From: Fimbriimonadaceae bacterium
Lineage (GTDB): Bacteria; Armatimonadota; Fimbriimonadia; Fimbriimonadales; Fimbriimonadaceae
Length of the DNA stretch: 6,665 bases
Reading direction: 5' to 3'
NCBI GenBank assembly: GCA_019454665.1
Contig: JACFNW010000021.1
Coordinates: 1 to 6,665 of the forward strand
The stretch's first letter is position 1; the number at the start of each line of letters is the position of its first letter. The position numbers were made by a program, and so were the translations under genes. The notes under the pieces were generated by a model. That model was given only the letters and a program-made list of their open reading frames with translations. It did not search any database and was not told where the DNA came from. Of this stretch, positions 1 to 5,583 are shown piece after piece.

Positions 1-142
1 GAGCGATGGACTTTCGAAGGACGCGCAGAGATTCATCGCCATCCCACGAGGTCAACCGGAGCGTGACCTTCTTAGGCTCTTGGGCAGGCGCAGAGCACGC
101 AACGAAGCAGAAGACAGTCAGCAAGAGCCAGCGCCAGGGCAT
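1..142 (-). CDS. Secreted ABC-transporter solute-binding protein, N-terminal fragment
   Basis: The reading frame opens at an ATG (complement of 140-142) and is still open at the left edge, giving 47 complete codons; the rest lies outside the window. The N-terminus is a signal peptide: MPWRW, a hydrophobic stretch, then CSAPAQE. It could be cut by signal peptidase I after APA, or processed as a lipoprotein at the Cys of FVAC. The mature part begins KKVTLRLTSWDGDES and continues LRVLRKSIA, which resembles the first strand and helix of sugar-type (family 1, MalE/UgpB-like) periplasmic binding proteins. In that family the protein captures a solute and delivers it to an inner-membrane permease. 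GGAG lies 4 bases before the ATG. The gene starts 36 bases after the porin stop with no visible terminator, so cotranscription with the porin is likely. The substrate cannot be told from this fragment; glycerol-3-phosphate (UgpB) is a guess from the Pho-like context. The secretion signal is well supported, the family moderately. Confidence 0.65.
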   Translation of the reverse strand, partial: MPWRWLLLTVFCFVACSAPAQEPKKVTLRLTSWDGDESLRVLRKSIA

Positions 143-178
143 CGGGCTCCGAATTCGTCGCCCCTGATCGGATTCCTT

Positions 179-1294
179 CTAGAACTTGGCTTGAACCTGA
201 ACGGTGATGGCGTCGCGGTGCGGGAGGCTCCGGAATTGGCGGCGCACCAAACTGGCTTGCACCCGCGCCTTGTCGTCGAAGTGGTAGATGGCGCCCAACG
301 TCCACTGCGTCTCGTTGCCATCGGACAGGCTGGCCAGTTCGCTGTTCATTCGGTCGAAGCGGCCGGCGACCTCCCAGCGGGACCCGACCCGCCACCGAGC
401 CGACCCATAACCTGAGAACGATCGCGCGTCCCCATCGAACCCGCTGGCGAGTTCGGAGGTGAGCGTCAAGGGTCCCCGACGGTAAGCCAATTCGCCTCCC
501 AAACGCTCCCGACGCCTATCGGACAAACCTCCAGACATCGCGGCGAGGCCGACGTGGAGCCCGGGCACCGACGACGGCCGATAGACCGCGCGACCGCCGA
601 CGATTTTGCCGGTGTCGGTCTCCCGAGCGTTCATCGTCTCTCCAACGCCGTTCAGCACCGCGCCGGTGAACGTCCAGTCTCCCATCGCCTTGTGCACCTG
701 CAGACCCAACTCTCGCGCATCGCCGAACCTGAGGATGGTGTTCAACATCGAACGCTCGGTCTGCTCGAGGTCGTCGGTGGGCTGCAGACCCTCCTTGCTG
801 AACGGGACCTTCTTCTGGCCGACCTCGATGGTCCACCCGCCGCCCGGACGGAAGGCGACGAACGCGTCTTGAAGCATGCGAGAGCGTTGGTCCACGTCCA
901 CGTCCGTCACGACGCCACCCACTCGGGTCGTCGCCAAGCGCGTGGACTTGGCCGGATCGAACATCAGCACCCAGTCCAGATCCCGGCCTATCTTCCCGCC
1001 GAGTTTGATCTCCATCCGACGGGTCAGGAAGCCTGCCGCAAGGCCAGTCCCAGCCTCGAAGCGGGTTTGCGCCAAAAGAGACACCGCGATCGGAGACGCC
1101 GCAACGGGTTTGGCCGCGAGCGCCGCCTCGAGAGCCTTGAGCCGCGCATCGAAACGCTCCTGCATGGCGGCTTGCTCCCGGCGCAACGCCTCGATCTCGC
1201 GCAGAAGAGCCTCTCGGGATTGCTCTTGAGCGTGCGGGGCACACGCAACCACCAGCGCCAGCGAAACCATTCCAGAACGAACGCGCCGAACCAT
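179..1294 (-). CDS. Outer-membrane porin of the phosphate-selective OprO/OprP family
   Basis: The protein has 371 residues from the ATG at 1294. It begins MVRRVRSGMVSLALVVAC, a basic n-region and hydrophobic core typical of a signal peptide, followed by APHAQEQS. Residues 24-60 form a charged heptad-like coiled coil (ALLREIEALRREQ onward), as found at the N-terminus of trimeric porins. Residues from about 68 to 371 show alternating beta-strand patterns and end in phenylalanine (VQVQAKF), the usual terminal signal for outer-membrane barrel assembly. The segment EVGQKKVPFSKEGL (157-170), followed by LEQTERS (176-182), is the recognisable Porin_O_P motif. By family it should form a diffusion channel, often for phosphate or polyphosphate; anion selectivity is not provable here. 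An upstream start at 1513 would add 73 uncharacteristic residues, hide the signal peptide and run into accB, so I reject it. An internal ATG at 1270 (Met9) is a possible alternative start. The frame is intact. Confidence 0.85.
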   Translation of the reverse strand: MVRRVRSGMVSLALVVACAPHAQEQSREALLREIEALRREQAAMQERFDARLKALEAALAAKPVAASPIAVSLLAQTRFEAGTGLAAGFLTRRMEIKLGGKIGRDLDWVLMFDPAKSTRLATTRVGGVVTDVDVDQRSRMLQDAFVAFRPGGGWTIEVGQKKVPFSKEGLQPTDDLEQTERSMLNTILRFGDARELGLQVHKAMGDWTFTGAVLNGVGETMNARETDTGKIVGGRAVYRPSSVPGLHVGLAAMSGGLSDRRRERLGGELAYRRGPLTLTSELASGFDGDARSFSGYGSARWRVGSRWEVAGRFDRMNSELASLSDGNETQWTLGAIYHFDDKARVQASLVRRQFRSLPHRDAITVQVQAKF

Positions 1295-1302
1295 CGTTGG
1301 CA

Positions 1303-1308
1303 AGGATA
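1303..1308 (-). promoter_or_regulatory. Possible -10 element of the porin promoter
   Basis: Read on the minus strand, TATCCT lies 8 bases downstream of the putative Pho box and 8 bases before the ATG at 1294. The box would take the place of the -35 element, as in activator-dependent Pho promoters. The predicted start of transcription falls almost on the start codon, so the mRNA would be nearly leaderless, or translation would begin at the ATG at 1270. The match to TATAAT is only four of six. Confidence 0.3.
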
Positions 1309-1316
1309 GCCGATTT

Positions 1317-1335
1317 CTTAACGGATTCTTAACCT
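1317..1335 (-). promoter_or_regulatory. Putative Pho box (two 8-base direct repeats)
   Basis: On the plus strand the sequence is CTTAACGG, three bases (ATT), then CTTAACCT: two 8-base direct repeats in 11-base phase. This is the architecture described for cyanobacterial Pho boxes (CTTAACCT repeats with 3-base spacers), bound by a PhoB/SphR-type response regulator. No third repeat is seen on either side. The box lies 22 bases upstream of the porin ATG at 1294, on the porin side of the divergent intergenic region, about 53 bases from the accB start. An association with an OprO/OprP-family porin fits phosphate control. Two repeats in a 93-base region can arise by chance. Confidence 0.5.
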
Positions 1336-1372
1336 TAGCGACTGCGCTCCGGGCCGCCCGCTGGTGCCTAGG

Positions 1373-1378
1373 TACACT
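1373..1378 (+). promoter_or_regulatory. Possible -10 element of the accB operon promoter
   Basis: TACACT, within GGTACACT, lies 9 bases before the ATG at 1388. No TTGACA-like -35 is visible at 16-18 bases spacing in the GC-rich sequence upstream. If used, transcription would start about 3 bases before the ATG, giving an essentially leaderless message. The similar GGTACAAT before lepA supports it weakly. Confidence 0.35.
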
Positions 1379-1387
1379 CGGACACCA

Positions 1388-1792
1388 ATGGCCACTCTGG
1401 ATGGCGATCTCGTCCGACACGCGCTTGAGACCGCGCGCCTGCATGGGTTCGCCTCGGTGCGCCTCGAGGTCGGGGACCACAAGTTCGTCGCCGAGTGCGG
1501 CCCCATGCCCCACGCCGACGATCAGGCGCCGGCGGTCCTCGCCGAAAGCGAGGGCGACGTGGTGTTGGACACCGTCATCGAGGCACCGTGCGTCGGCTAC
1601 TTCCGCCCCGCCAGTCCGCCACTGTCCGTTGGGGATAAGGTGAGCACGGGCGACCCTCTGGGTTCCGTGATCGCTCTCGGGCTTGCGACGGACGTGCCCT
1701 CTCCCGTGGACGGTGTGATCGCCAGCGTCAACGTCGAACCCGATCAGCCCGTGGAATTCGGCCAGAACCTGATGACGGTGACGCGGGCATGA
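1388..1792 (+). CDS. accB: AccB-like biotinyl-domain protein lacking the biotin-accepting lysine
   Basis: The protein has 134 residues. AccB normally carries biotin for acetyl-CoA carboxylase, shuttling CO2 from biotin carboxylase to the carboxyltransferase in fatty-acid synthesis. Residues 1-40 hold the AccB-type N-terminal helix and beta turn (LVRHALETARLHGFASVRLEV). A short Ala/Pro-containing linker follows, then a biotinyl/lipoyl barrel at about 55-134 (APCVGYF, VGDKVSTGDPL, SPVDGVI, QPVEFGQNL). The gap-free alignment from GDPLGSV to SPVDGVI places IALGL where EAMKM belongs, so the modified Lys is Gly98 (codon GGG, 1679-1681). There is no other Lys in the domain near that hairpin. The thumb loop between VGYF and VGDKV also looks about four residues short. 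The protein therefore probably cannot be biotinylated, and its role is uncertain. I chose ATG 1388 over the frame's upstream start at 1364, which would lie within the likely promoter. It overlaps the next gene by 4 bases (ATGA) and heads an operon containing accC. Confidence 0.8.
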   Translation: MATLDGDLVRHALETARLHGFASVRLEVGDHKFVAECGPMPHADDQAPAVLAESEGDVVLDTVIEAPCVGYFRPASPPLSVGDKVSTGDPLGSVIALGLATDVPSPVDGVIASVNVEPDQPVEFGQNLMTVTRA

Positions 1793-2151
1793 GGCAACGC
1801 GGCCACACCCTTGTCGGCACGCTTGCCGTCATCGCCATCCTCGGCATCCTCATCGGCGGTTACTATATGGGCGGCTTCGGTGCCAAGAACAGCAAGGATG
1901 GCGAGCCCAAGACGGTCGTCGGGCAGGTCAAGCGCCAGGCCGACAAGACCGTCGTCCAGAGCAATTTGCGCCAAATCCGCACCGCCATCGAGATGCACCG
2001 GCAGATGAACGACGACGCCTACCCGCAGGCGCTCGACGAACTCCGGCTGCCCAAGGAGATCACGACCGACCCCAACACCGATCAGCCCTTCGCCTACGAC
2101 CCAGCCACGGGTGCCGTGTGGTCCACGGTACAAGGCTACGAGGAACTTTGA
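1789..2151 (+). CDS. Type II secretion/type IV pilin-like pseudopilin
   Basis: This 120-residue protein starts MRQRG followed by [16 protein letters not shown], a short basic leader, a Gly and then one long hydrophobic helix. That is the class III (prepilin peptidase) signal arrangement, with expected cleavage after Gly5. The mature protein departs from consensus: His rather than Phe at position +1 and Gly rather than Glu at +5, the residue normally needed for assembly into a fibre. A polar helical segment follows ([20 protein letters not shown]). The C-terminus, [11 protein letters not shown] then [13 protein letters not shown], resembles the T2SS G/XcpT fold. It sits between accB and accC, overlapping the first by 4 bases (ATGA) and the second by 1 base (TGATG), so it is translated with them. 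Its function is unknown; it may be a minor pseudopilin or a simple membrane-anchored pilin-like protein. No clear Shine-Dalgarno is seen, consistent with coupling. Confidence 0.8.
   Translation: MRQRGHTLVGTLAVIAILGILIGGYYMGGFGAKNSKDGEPKTVVGQVKRQADKTVVQSNLRQIRTAIEMHRQMNDDAYPQALDELRLPKEITTDPNTDQPFAYDPATGAVWSTVQGYEEL
2140..2145 (+). promoter_or_regulatory. Ribosome binding site of accC
   Basis: GAGGAA ends 5 bases before ATG 2151 and fixes the accC start there. An in-frame GTG at 2118 would add 11 uncharacteristic residues before the family's [14 protein letters not shown]. Confidence 0.8.
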
Positions 2152-3506
2152 TGCTCAAGAAAGTCCTGATCGCCAACCGAGGCGAGATCGCCTGCCGCGT
2201 CATCCGAGCATGTCGCGAACTCGGCATCGCCACCGTGGCCGTGCATTCCCGGGCCGACAAGGACAGCCTTCACGTATCGCTCGCCGACCAGGCGATTTGC
2301 ATCGGTGCCGGTTCCAACACGGACAGCTATCTCAACATGGCCAACGTGTTGATGGCCTGCGAAATCTCGGGCGCCGATGCCGTTCACCCCGGCTACGGGT
2401 ACTTCAGCGAGCGAGCCCGCTTCGCCGAAGCGCTCGAAGCCATCGGGGTCAAGTTCATCGGCCCCCCCTCGACGGCCATCAAGGCGATGGGCGACAAAGC
2501 GCTCGCCAAGCAAGCGGCCATCGAATCCGGCTGCCCCGTGGTTCCGGGCTCCGAGGGAGCGGTTCCCGACGAGACGGCCGCCGCCGCCATTGCCGAAGAG
2601 ATCGGCTACCCCATCTTGCTCAAGGCGGTGGCTGGTGGTGGCGGGCGAGGCATTCGCCGCGTGGGGAACCCGTCCGAGCTCGCCAACGCATGGCGAACGG
2701 CCCAGGCCGAGGCTCAGGCCAGCTTTGGCAACAGCGAGATCATCGTCGAGAAGTTCGTCGAGGAGCCGCGCCACGTCGAGATCCAGATCATTGCCGACCA
2801 ACACGGAAACACGGTGTATCTGGGCGAACGCGAATGCTCGGTTCAGAACCCGCGCCACCAGAAGATCGTCGAAGAGGCCCCGTTCGATCGGTTGCCCGAA
2901 GAGGTGCGCCGGAAGATGGGCGAAGCCGCCGTCCGAGTCTCGCAAAAAGTCGGCTACGTCAACGCCGGCACGGTCGAATTCCTCGTGGACTCGAACTTCG
3001 ACTTCTACTTCCTTGAGATGAATACGCGGCTCCAGGTCGAGCACCCCGTGACCGAGGAAGTCGTCGGGCTGGACTTGGTGCACCTGATGCTCCGGATCGC
3101 AGCGGGCGAGCCGCTTCCCTTCGGCCAAAGCGACATCACACTCAAGGGCCACTCGATCGAGGCGCGCATCACGGCGCAGGACCCGGATCGCGACTTCGCT
3201 CCCAGCACCGGCCCCATCACGCTGTGGCAGGCCCCGTGCGGCCGAGGGGTCCGCATGGAAACGTTCGTCTATTCCGGCCTCTCGATCACGCCGTTCTACG
3301 ACCCCCTTCTGGCCAAGCTCATCGTGACCGCGGGCACGCGCGCCGAGGCCGTGCGGAAGTTGCAGGTCGCTCTGGACGAGTTCGAGGTTGGAGGCATCGC
3401 CACCAACATCCCCTTCCTCCGTCGGCTCGTCGCGCACCCCGATTACGTCTCCGGCGAGGTCACCACCCAGTTCGTCAAGCGGTTTCTGGAGGAAGCCCCC
3501 GTTTGA
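2151..3506 (+). CDS. accC: Biotin carboxylase subunit of acetyl-CoA carboxylase
   Basis: At 451 residues it is close to E. coli AccC (449). It uses ATP and bicarbonate to carboxylate biotin carried by a BCCP, the first half-reaction of malonyl-CoA synthesis in the cytoplasm. The N-terminal domain starts [14 protein letters not shown] and contains HPGYGYFSE (79-87). The ATP-grasp domain has MGDK (Lys116), Lys158 and the Gly-rich [19 protein letters not shown] (His208), GTVEF (Glu276) and [15 protein letters not shown] (Glu289, Asn291, Arg293, Glu297). EARI supplies the biotin-site Arg339. The catalytic set looks complete. The odd point is the loop at 232-238: QNPRHQK instead of the near-invariant QRRHQK, a one-residue insertion with an Arg lost, just before His236 and Lys238. 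RITAQDP also replaces the usual RINAEDP. The gene overlaps the pseudopilin by 1 base and nusB by 4. Its natural partner, the AccB-like protein two genes upstream, lacks the biotin lysine, so a second BCCP elsewhere is expected if the enzyme is active. Confidence 0.95.
   Translation: MLKKVLIANRGEIACRVIRACRELGIATVAVHSRADKDSLHVSLADQAICIGAGSNTDSYLNMANVLMACEISGADAVHPGYGYFSERARFAEALEAIGVKFIGPPSTAIKAMGDKALAKQAAIESGCPVVPGSEGAVPDETAAAAIAEEIGYPILLKAVAGGGGRGIRRVGNPSELANAWRTAQAEAQASFGNSEIIVEKFVEEPRHVEIQIIADQHGNTVYLGERECSVQNPRHQKIVEEAPFDRLPEEVRRKMGEAAVRVSQKVGYVNAGTVEFLVDSNFDFYFLEMNTRLQVEHPVTEEVVGLDLVHLMLRIAAGEPLPFGQSDITLKGHSIEARITAQDPDRDFAPSTGPITLWQAPCGRGVRMETFVYSGLSITPFYDPLLAKLIVTAGTRAEAVRKLQVALDEFEVGGIATNIPFLRRLVAHPDYVSGEVTTQFVKRFLEEAPV
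3488..3495 (+). promoter_or_regulatory. Ribosome binding site of nusB, inside accC
   Basis: GGAGGAAG lies within the last codons of accC; the core GGAGGA ends 9 bases before the TTG at 3503. It is the strongest Shine-Dalgarno in the window and decides in favour of the TTG start, since no ATG is suitably placed. Confidence 0.8.
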
Positions 3507-4063
3507 AGGCCAAGTCGCGCCGACAAGCTCGCGAGGCCATTCTTCGTGCCCTGTACGAGATAGACCTTGGACACACGGTCCCTCTGACCGCGATCAAACA
3601 GGCCATCTGGCCCTTCGACCTGACGCCCGAGCACCGCGAGTGGGCCGTGGACGTCGTCGAAGGCATTTACAACTCGCACGAACGGATCCAGGACTTGGTG
3701 GAGTCGGTACTGGAGCGCTACAACTTTGAGCGTTTGGCCGCCGTGGACCGGAATGTGTTGCGCATGGCCGTCTACGAGTTGCTCTACTGCGACGACATCC
3801 CGCCGCTCGTGTCCATCAGCGAGGCCGTCGCGATCGCCAAGAAGTACAGCACCGCCGAGAGCGGACGGTTTGTGAACGGCGTGTTGGCCAAGGTGCTCCC
3901 CCGAACACCCAAGCGGGACTGGACCGCTCCAGCGAACGACGCCCCCTACGAAGAGGCGTCGCCTGAGCCGGAACCCGAGCCGACCATCGAAGAGGTTGCC
4001 GAAGGCTCGCCCGAAGAAGCCGAACTCAAGCGTGTCGGCGCGTGGAGAATCCGAACCGAATGA
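3503..4063 (+). CDS. nusB: Transcription antitermination factor NusB with an acidic C-terminal tail
   Basis: This is a 186-residue protein from a TTG start that overlaps the accC stop (TTGA). NusB pairs with NusE (ribosomal protein S10) to bind boxA RNA and support antitermination of rRNA operons. The all-helical core spans about 2-135. It starts AKSRRQAREAILRALYEID, the basic helix that opens the family. The core continues ERYNFERLAAVDRNVLRMAVYELL (71-94), then PPLVSISEAVAIAKKYS (100-116) and FVNGVLAKV (123-131), all close to the family consensus. After residue 140 comes a tail of about 45 residues rich in Glu and Pro (EEASPEPEPEPTIEE and onward), absent from typical NusB of 130-150 residues; it ends with a basic RVGAWRIRTE. 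The tail is probably disordered and its role is unknown. The gene overlaps folD by 4 bases. The accB-accC-nusB-folD order matches B. subtilis, where yqhY lies between accC and nusB. Confidence 0.93.
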   Translation: MKAKSRRQAREAILRALYEIDLGHTVPLTAIKQAIWPFDLTPEHREWAVDVVEGIYNSHERIQDLVESVLERYNFERLAAVDRNVLRMAVYELLYCDDIPPLVSISEAVAIAKKYSTAESGRFVNGVLAKVLPRTPKRDWTAPANDAPYEEASPEPEPEPTIEEVAEGSPEEAELKRVGAWRIRTE

Positions 4064-4914
4064 ACGCACAAATCCTCGATGGCAAGGCCCTCTCGCGCAT
4101 CGTGCGCTACCGCGTGAAGGAACGCGTCGCAGTTCTGGCGGCCAAAGGGGTGCAGCCTCGGCTGGACGTGCTGGTCGCCGCCCAAGACCCCGCGAGTTTG
4201 GCGTACGTTCGGATGAAGCGGAAGTGGTGCGAGGGAGCCGGCATGCTCAGCGGCGTGTACGAGGTCAACGAAGCCACGACTCAGGAGGAGCTGATCGCCA
4301 AGATTCGCGAACTCAATGCCGACCCCGCCGTTCATTCGGTGTTGCTCCAGCATCCGCTCCCCAAGCACTTGGACGAGAACGAAGCGTTGCTGGCGCTCGG
4401 GCCGGACAAGGACGCGGACGGCATCACGCCCCAATCGTTGGGACGGCTCTTCGCCGATCTCCCCGGCTTTCGGTGCGCCACGCCGCTCGGCATCATGACG
4501 CTGCTCGCCCATTACGGCATCGAGATCGAGGGCAAGCGCGCGGTCGTCGTCGGCCGCAGCGTGATCCTGGGCAAACCGGCCGCGCACATGCTGCTGCAGA
4601 AGAACGCGACGGTCACGATCGCTCACAGCAAGACCCGCGATTTGCCCGCACTGTGCCGAGAGGCCGACATCTTGGTCGCGGCGGTCGGTCGCGCGGAACT
4701 GGTGAGAGGCGATTGGATCAAGCCCGGTGCCGTGGTCGTGGATGCGGGATACAACAAGGTCGAGGGCCGTAGCGGCGATGTGGGCGACGTATGCTTCGAG
4801 GAAGCCGCCGAAGTTGCGTCGTGGATCACGCCGGTGCCCGGAGGCGTCGGTCCGATGACCGTGGCGAGCCTGATGAGCAATGCCGTGGATGCCGCGGAAC
4901 GGACCGTCGCCTAA
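4060..4914 (+). CDS. folD: Bifunctional methylenetetrahydrofolate dehydrogenase/cyclohydrolase FolD
   Basis: At 284 residues it has the usual FolD length. The enzyme interconverts 5,10-methylene-, methenyl- and 10-formyl-tetrahydrofolate using NADP, supplying one-carbon units for purines and formyl-Met. It begins NAQILDGKALS. The catalytic YVRMKRK motif gives Tyr49 and Lys53. LLQHPLP (95-101) holds Gln97, PDKDADG (115-121) holds Asp120, and GRSVILGKP (165-173) is the nucleotide-binding loop. TPVPGGVGPMT (257-267) is the family signature. All residues expected for both activities are present. I chose ATG 4060 (ATGA overlap with nusB) over an in-frame GTG at 4042, because it gives the standard N-terminus; a GGAG 12 bases upstream is a rather distant ribosome binding site, so coupling to nusB is likely. 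The frame is intact. Confidence 0.96.
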   Translation: MNAQILDGKALSRIVRYRVKERVAVLAAKGVQPRLDVLVAAQDPASLAYVRMKRKWCEGAGMLSGVYEVNEATTQEELIAKIRELNADPAVHSVLLQHPLPKHLDENEALLALGPDKDADGITPQSLGRLFADLPGFRCATPLGIMTLLAHYGIEIEGKRAVVVGRSVILGKPAAHMLLQKNATVTIAHSKTRDLPALCREADILVAAVGRAELVRGDWIKPGAVVVDAGYNKVEGRSGDVGDVCFEEAAEVASWITPVPGGVGPMTVASLMSNAVDAAERTVA

Positions 4915-4936
4915 AAGCGTCTTCTTTGTTCAAGGC

Positions 4937-5536
4937 ATGGACTGGCCCGAACTTCGAATCCGTTTCGACCGCAGCGGACGCGGCGTGGGTTCCTGCGGGT
5001 TCATGGGTCTGGCAGCGCTTGCTTTGGCGCCCTCGGCCGCGGCTCCCGACCGGGATGCGTTCGTCCTCCACCAGCCCACGATTCCCGTCGAGACGGCTCT
5101 TGAGCACGCCACTCCCGACATCCTTCCCGGCCTGCGGCTTGCGATCTCGGAGTACGAGCGCGCCGGCGGCAAGTACGTCCTCGGCCCGAACGACTGCTCC
5201 ACGTTTGTGTGCGATTACTTCGAGGGCTTGGGCGTGAAGCCGCGCTGGCGCATGGGCACCCGGGACATGGTGAGCCGAACCTACACGCGCCGCGCCGGGT
5301 TGGAGTGGGCGGACAACGCCCAGAACGGAGTCGCCTTCGCTTACCGCTACTCCAGCCCCGAGGGCAAGGAAGAGGGCCACTGCGGCATCATGCTGGTTCT
5401 AGGCGGCCGGGAGTTCATGATGCACAACTCGGGGAGCGCGGGCGGGCTGGTGGTCGAGAGCCGCGACGCGTTCTTGAAGCGGCAGGCCGAGCTCGGCGTG
5501 GACCTGAAGGGCATCCGCTACCTGACCCTTCCCTAG
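4937..5536 (+). CDS. Small secreted NlpC/P60-like cysteine hydrolase candidate
   Basis: The protein has 199 residues from ATG 4937, 22 bases after the folD stop. The N-terminus ([19 protein letters not shown] onward to PSAAA) looks like a signal peptide with a long Arg-containing n-region, cut around SAA/APD near residue 35. The mature part has [13 protein letters not shown], resembling the DCSGFV nucleophile motif of NlpC/P60 peptidases (candidate Cys87, with a second Cys92). GHCGIML follows (candidate His148), then MMHNSG (His163/Asn164) as a possible third catalytic residue. Such enzymes usually cleave peptidoglycan stem peptides or act as amidases in the envelope. The fold assignment rests on these short motifs alone. 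ATG 5003 and GTG 4985 are alternative starts that shorten the n-region, and the start at 4880 inside folD is unlikely. It is probably the last gene of the operon. It sits where B. subtilis has xseA. No terminator is evident after it. Confidence 0.6.
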   Translation: MDWPELRIRFDRSGRGVGSCGFMGLAALALAPSAAAPDRDAFVLHQPTIPVETALEHATPDILPGLRLAISEYERAGGKYVLGPNDCSTFVCDYFEGLGVKPRWRMGTRDMVSRTYTRRAGLEWADNAQNGVAFAYRYSSPEGKEEGHCGIMLVLGGREFMMHNSGSAGGLVVESRDAFLKRQAELGVDLKGIRYLTLP

Positions 5537-5555
5537 GCCGAACGAAGCGGGGCGG

Positions 5556-5561
5556 TACAAT
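5556..5561 (+). promoter_or_regulatory. Possible -10 element of the lepA promoter
   Basis: TACAAT, within GGTACAAT, matches the sigma-70 -10 consensus at five of six positions. It lies 20 bases after the preceding stop and 22 bases before the lepA ATG. No recognisable -35 is found at the usual spacing. Transcription would begin near 5568, giving a leader of about 16 bases. Confidence 0.45.
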
Positions 5562-5583
5562 CCTCCTTCCCGCTAGCACCCCC

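Noticed and set aside
554..1309. A 251-codon plus-strand frame opposite the porin
   Set aside because: Its composition is Arg/His-rich without domain features, and the opposite strand encodes a coherent porin with signal peptide and terminal Phe.
1364..1387. Upstream in-frame start of the AccB-like gene
   Set aside because: The eight extra residues are not AccB-like, and the start would lie before the likely -10 element TACACT.
1295..1513. Upstream extension of the porin frame by 73 codons
   Set aside because: It lacks porin or signal-peptide character, overlaps accB on the other strand and would cross the promoter region; ATG 1294 starts directly at a signal peptide.
2136..3437. A 433-codon open frame on the minus strand opposite accC
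   Set aside because: It is antisense to a clearly conserved accC, has no recognisable motifs, and arises from GC-rich third codon positions.
3443..4626. Two long minus-strand frames opposite nusB and folD
   Set aside because: Both are shadows of strongly conserved plus-strand genes and show no family motifs.
5547..5573. GCGGG and CCCGC as a possible terminator stem after the NlpC-like gene
   Set aside because: The stem is only five base pairs with a 17-base loop that contains the lepA -10 element, and no T-run follows.
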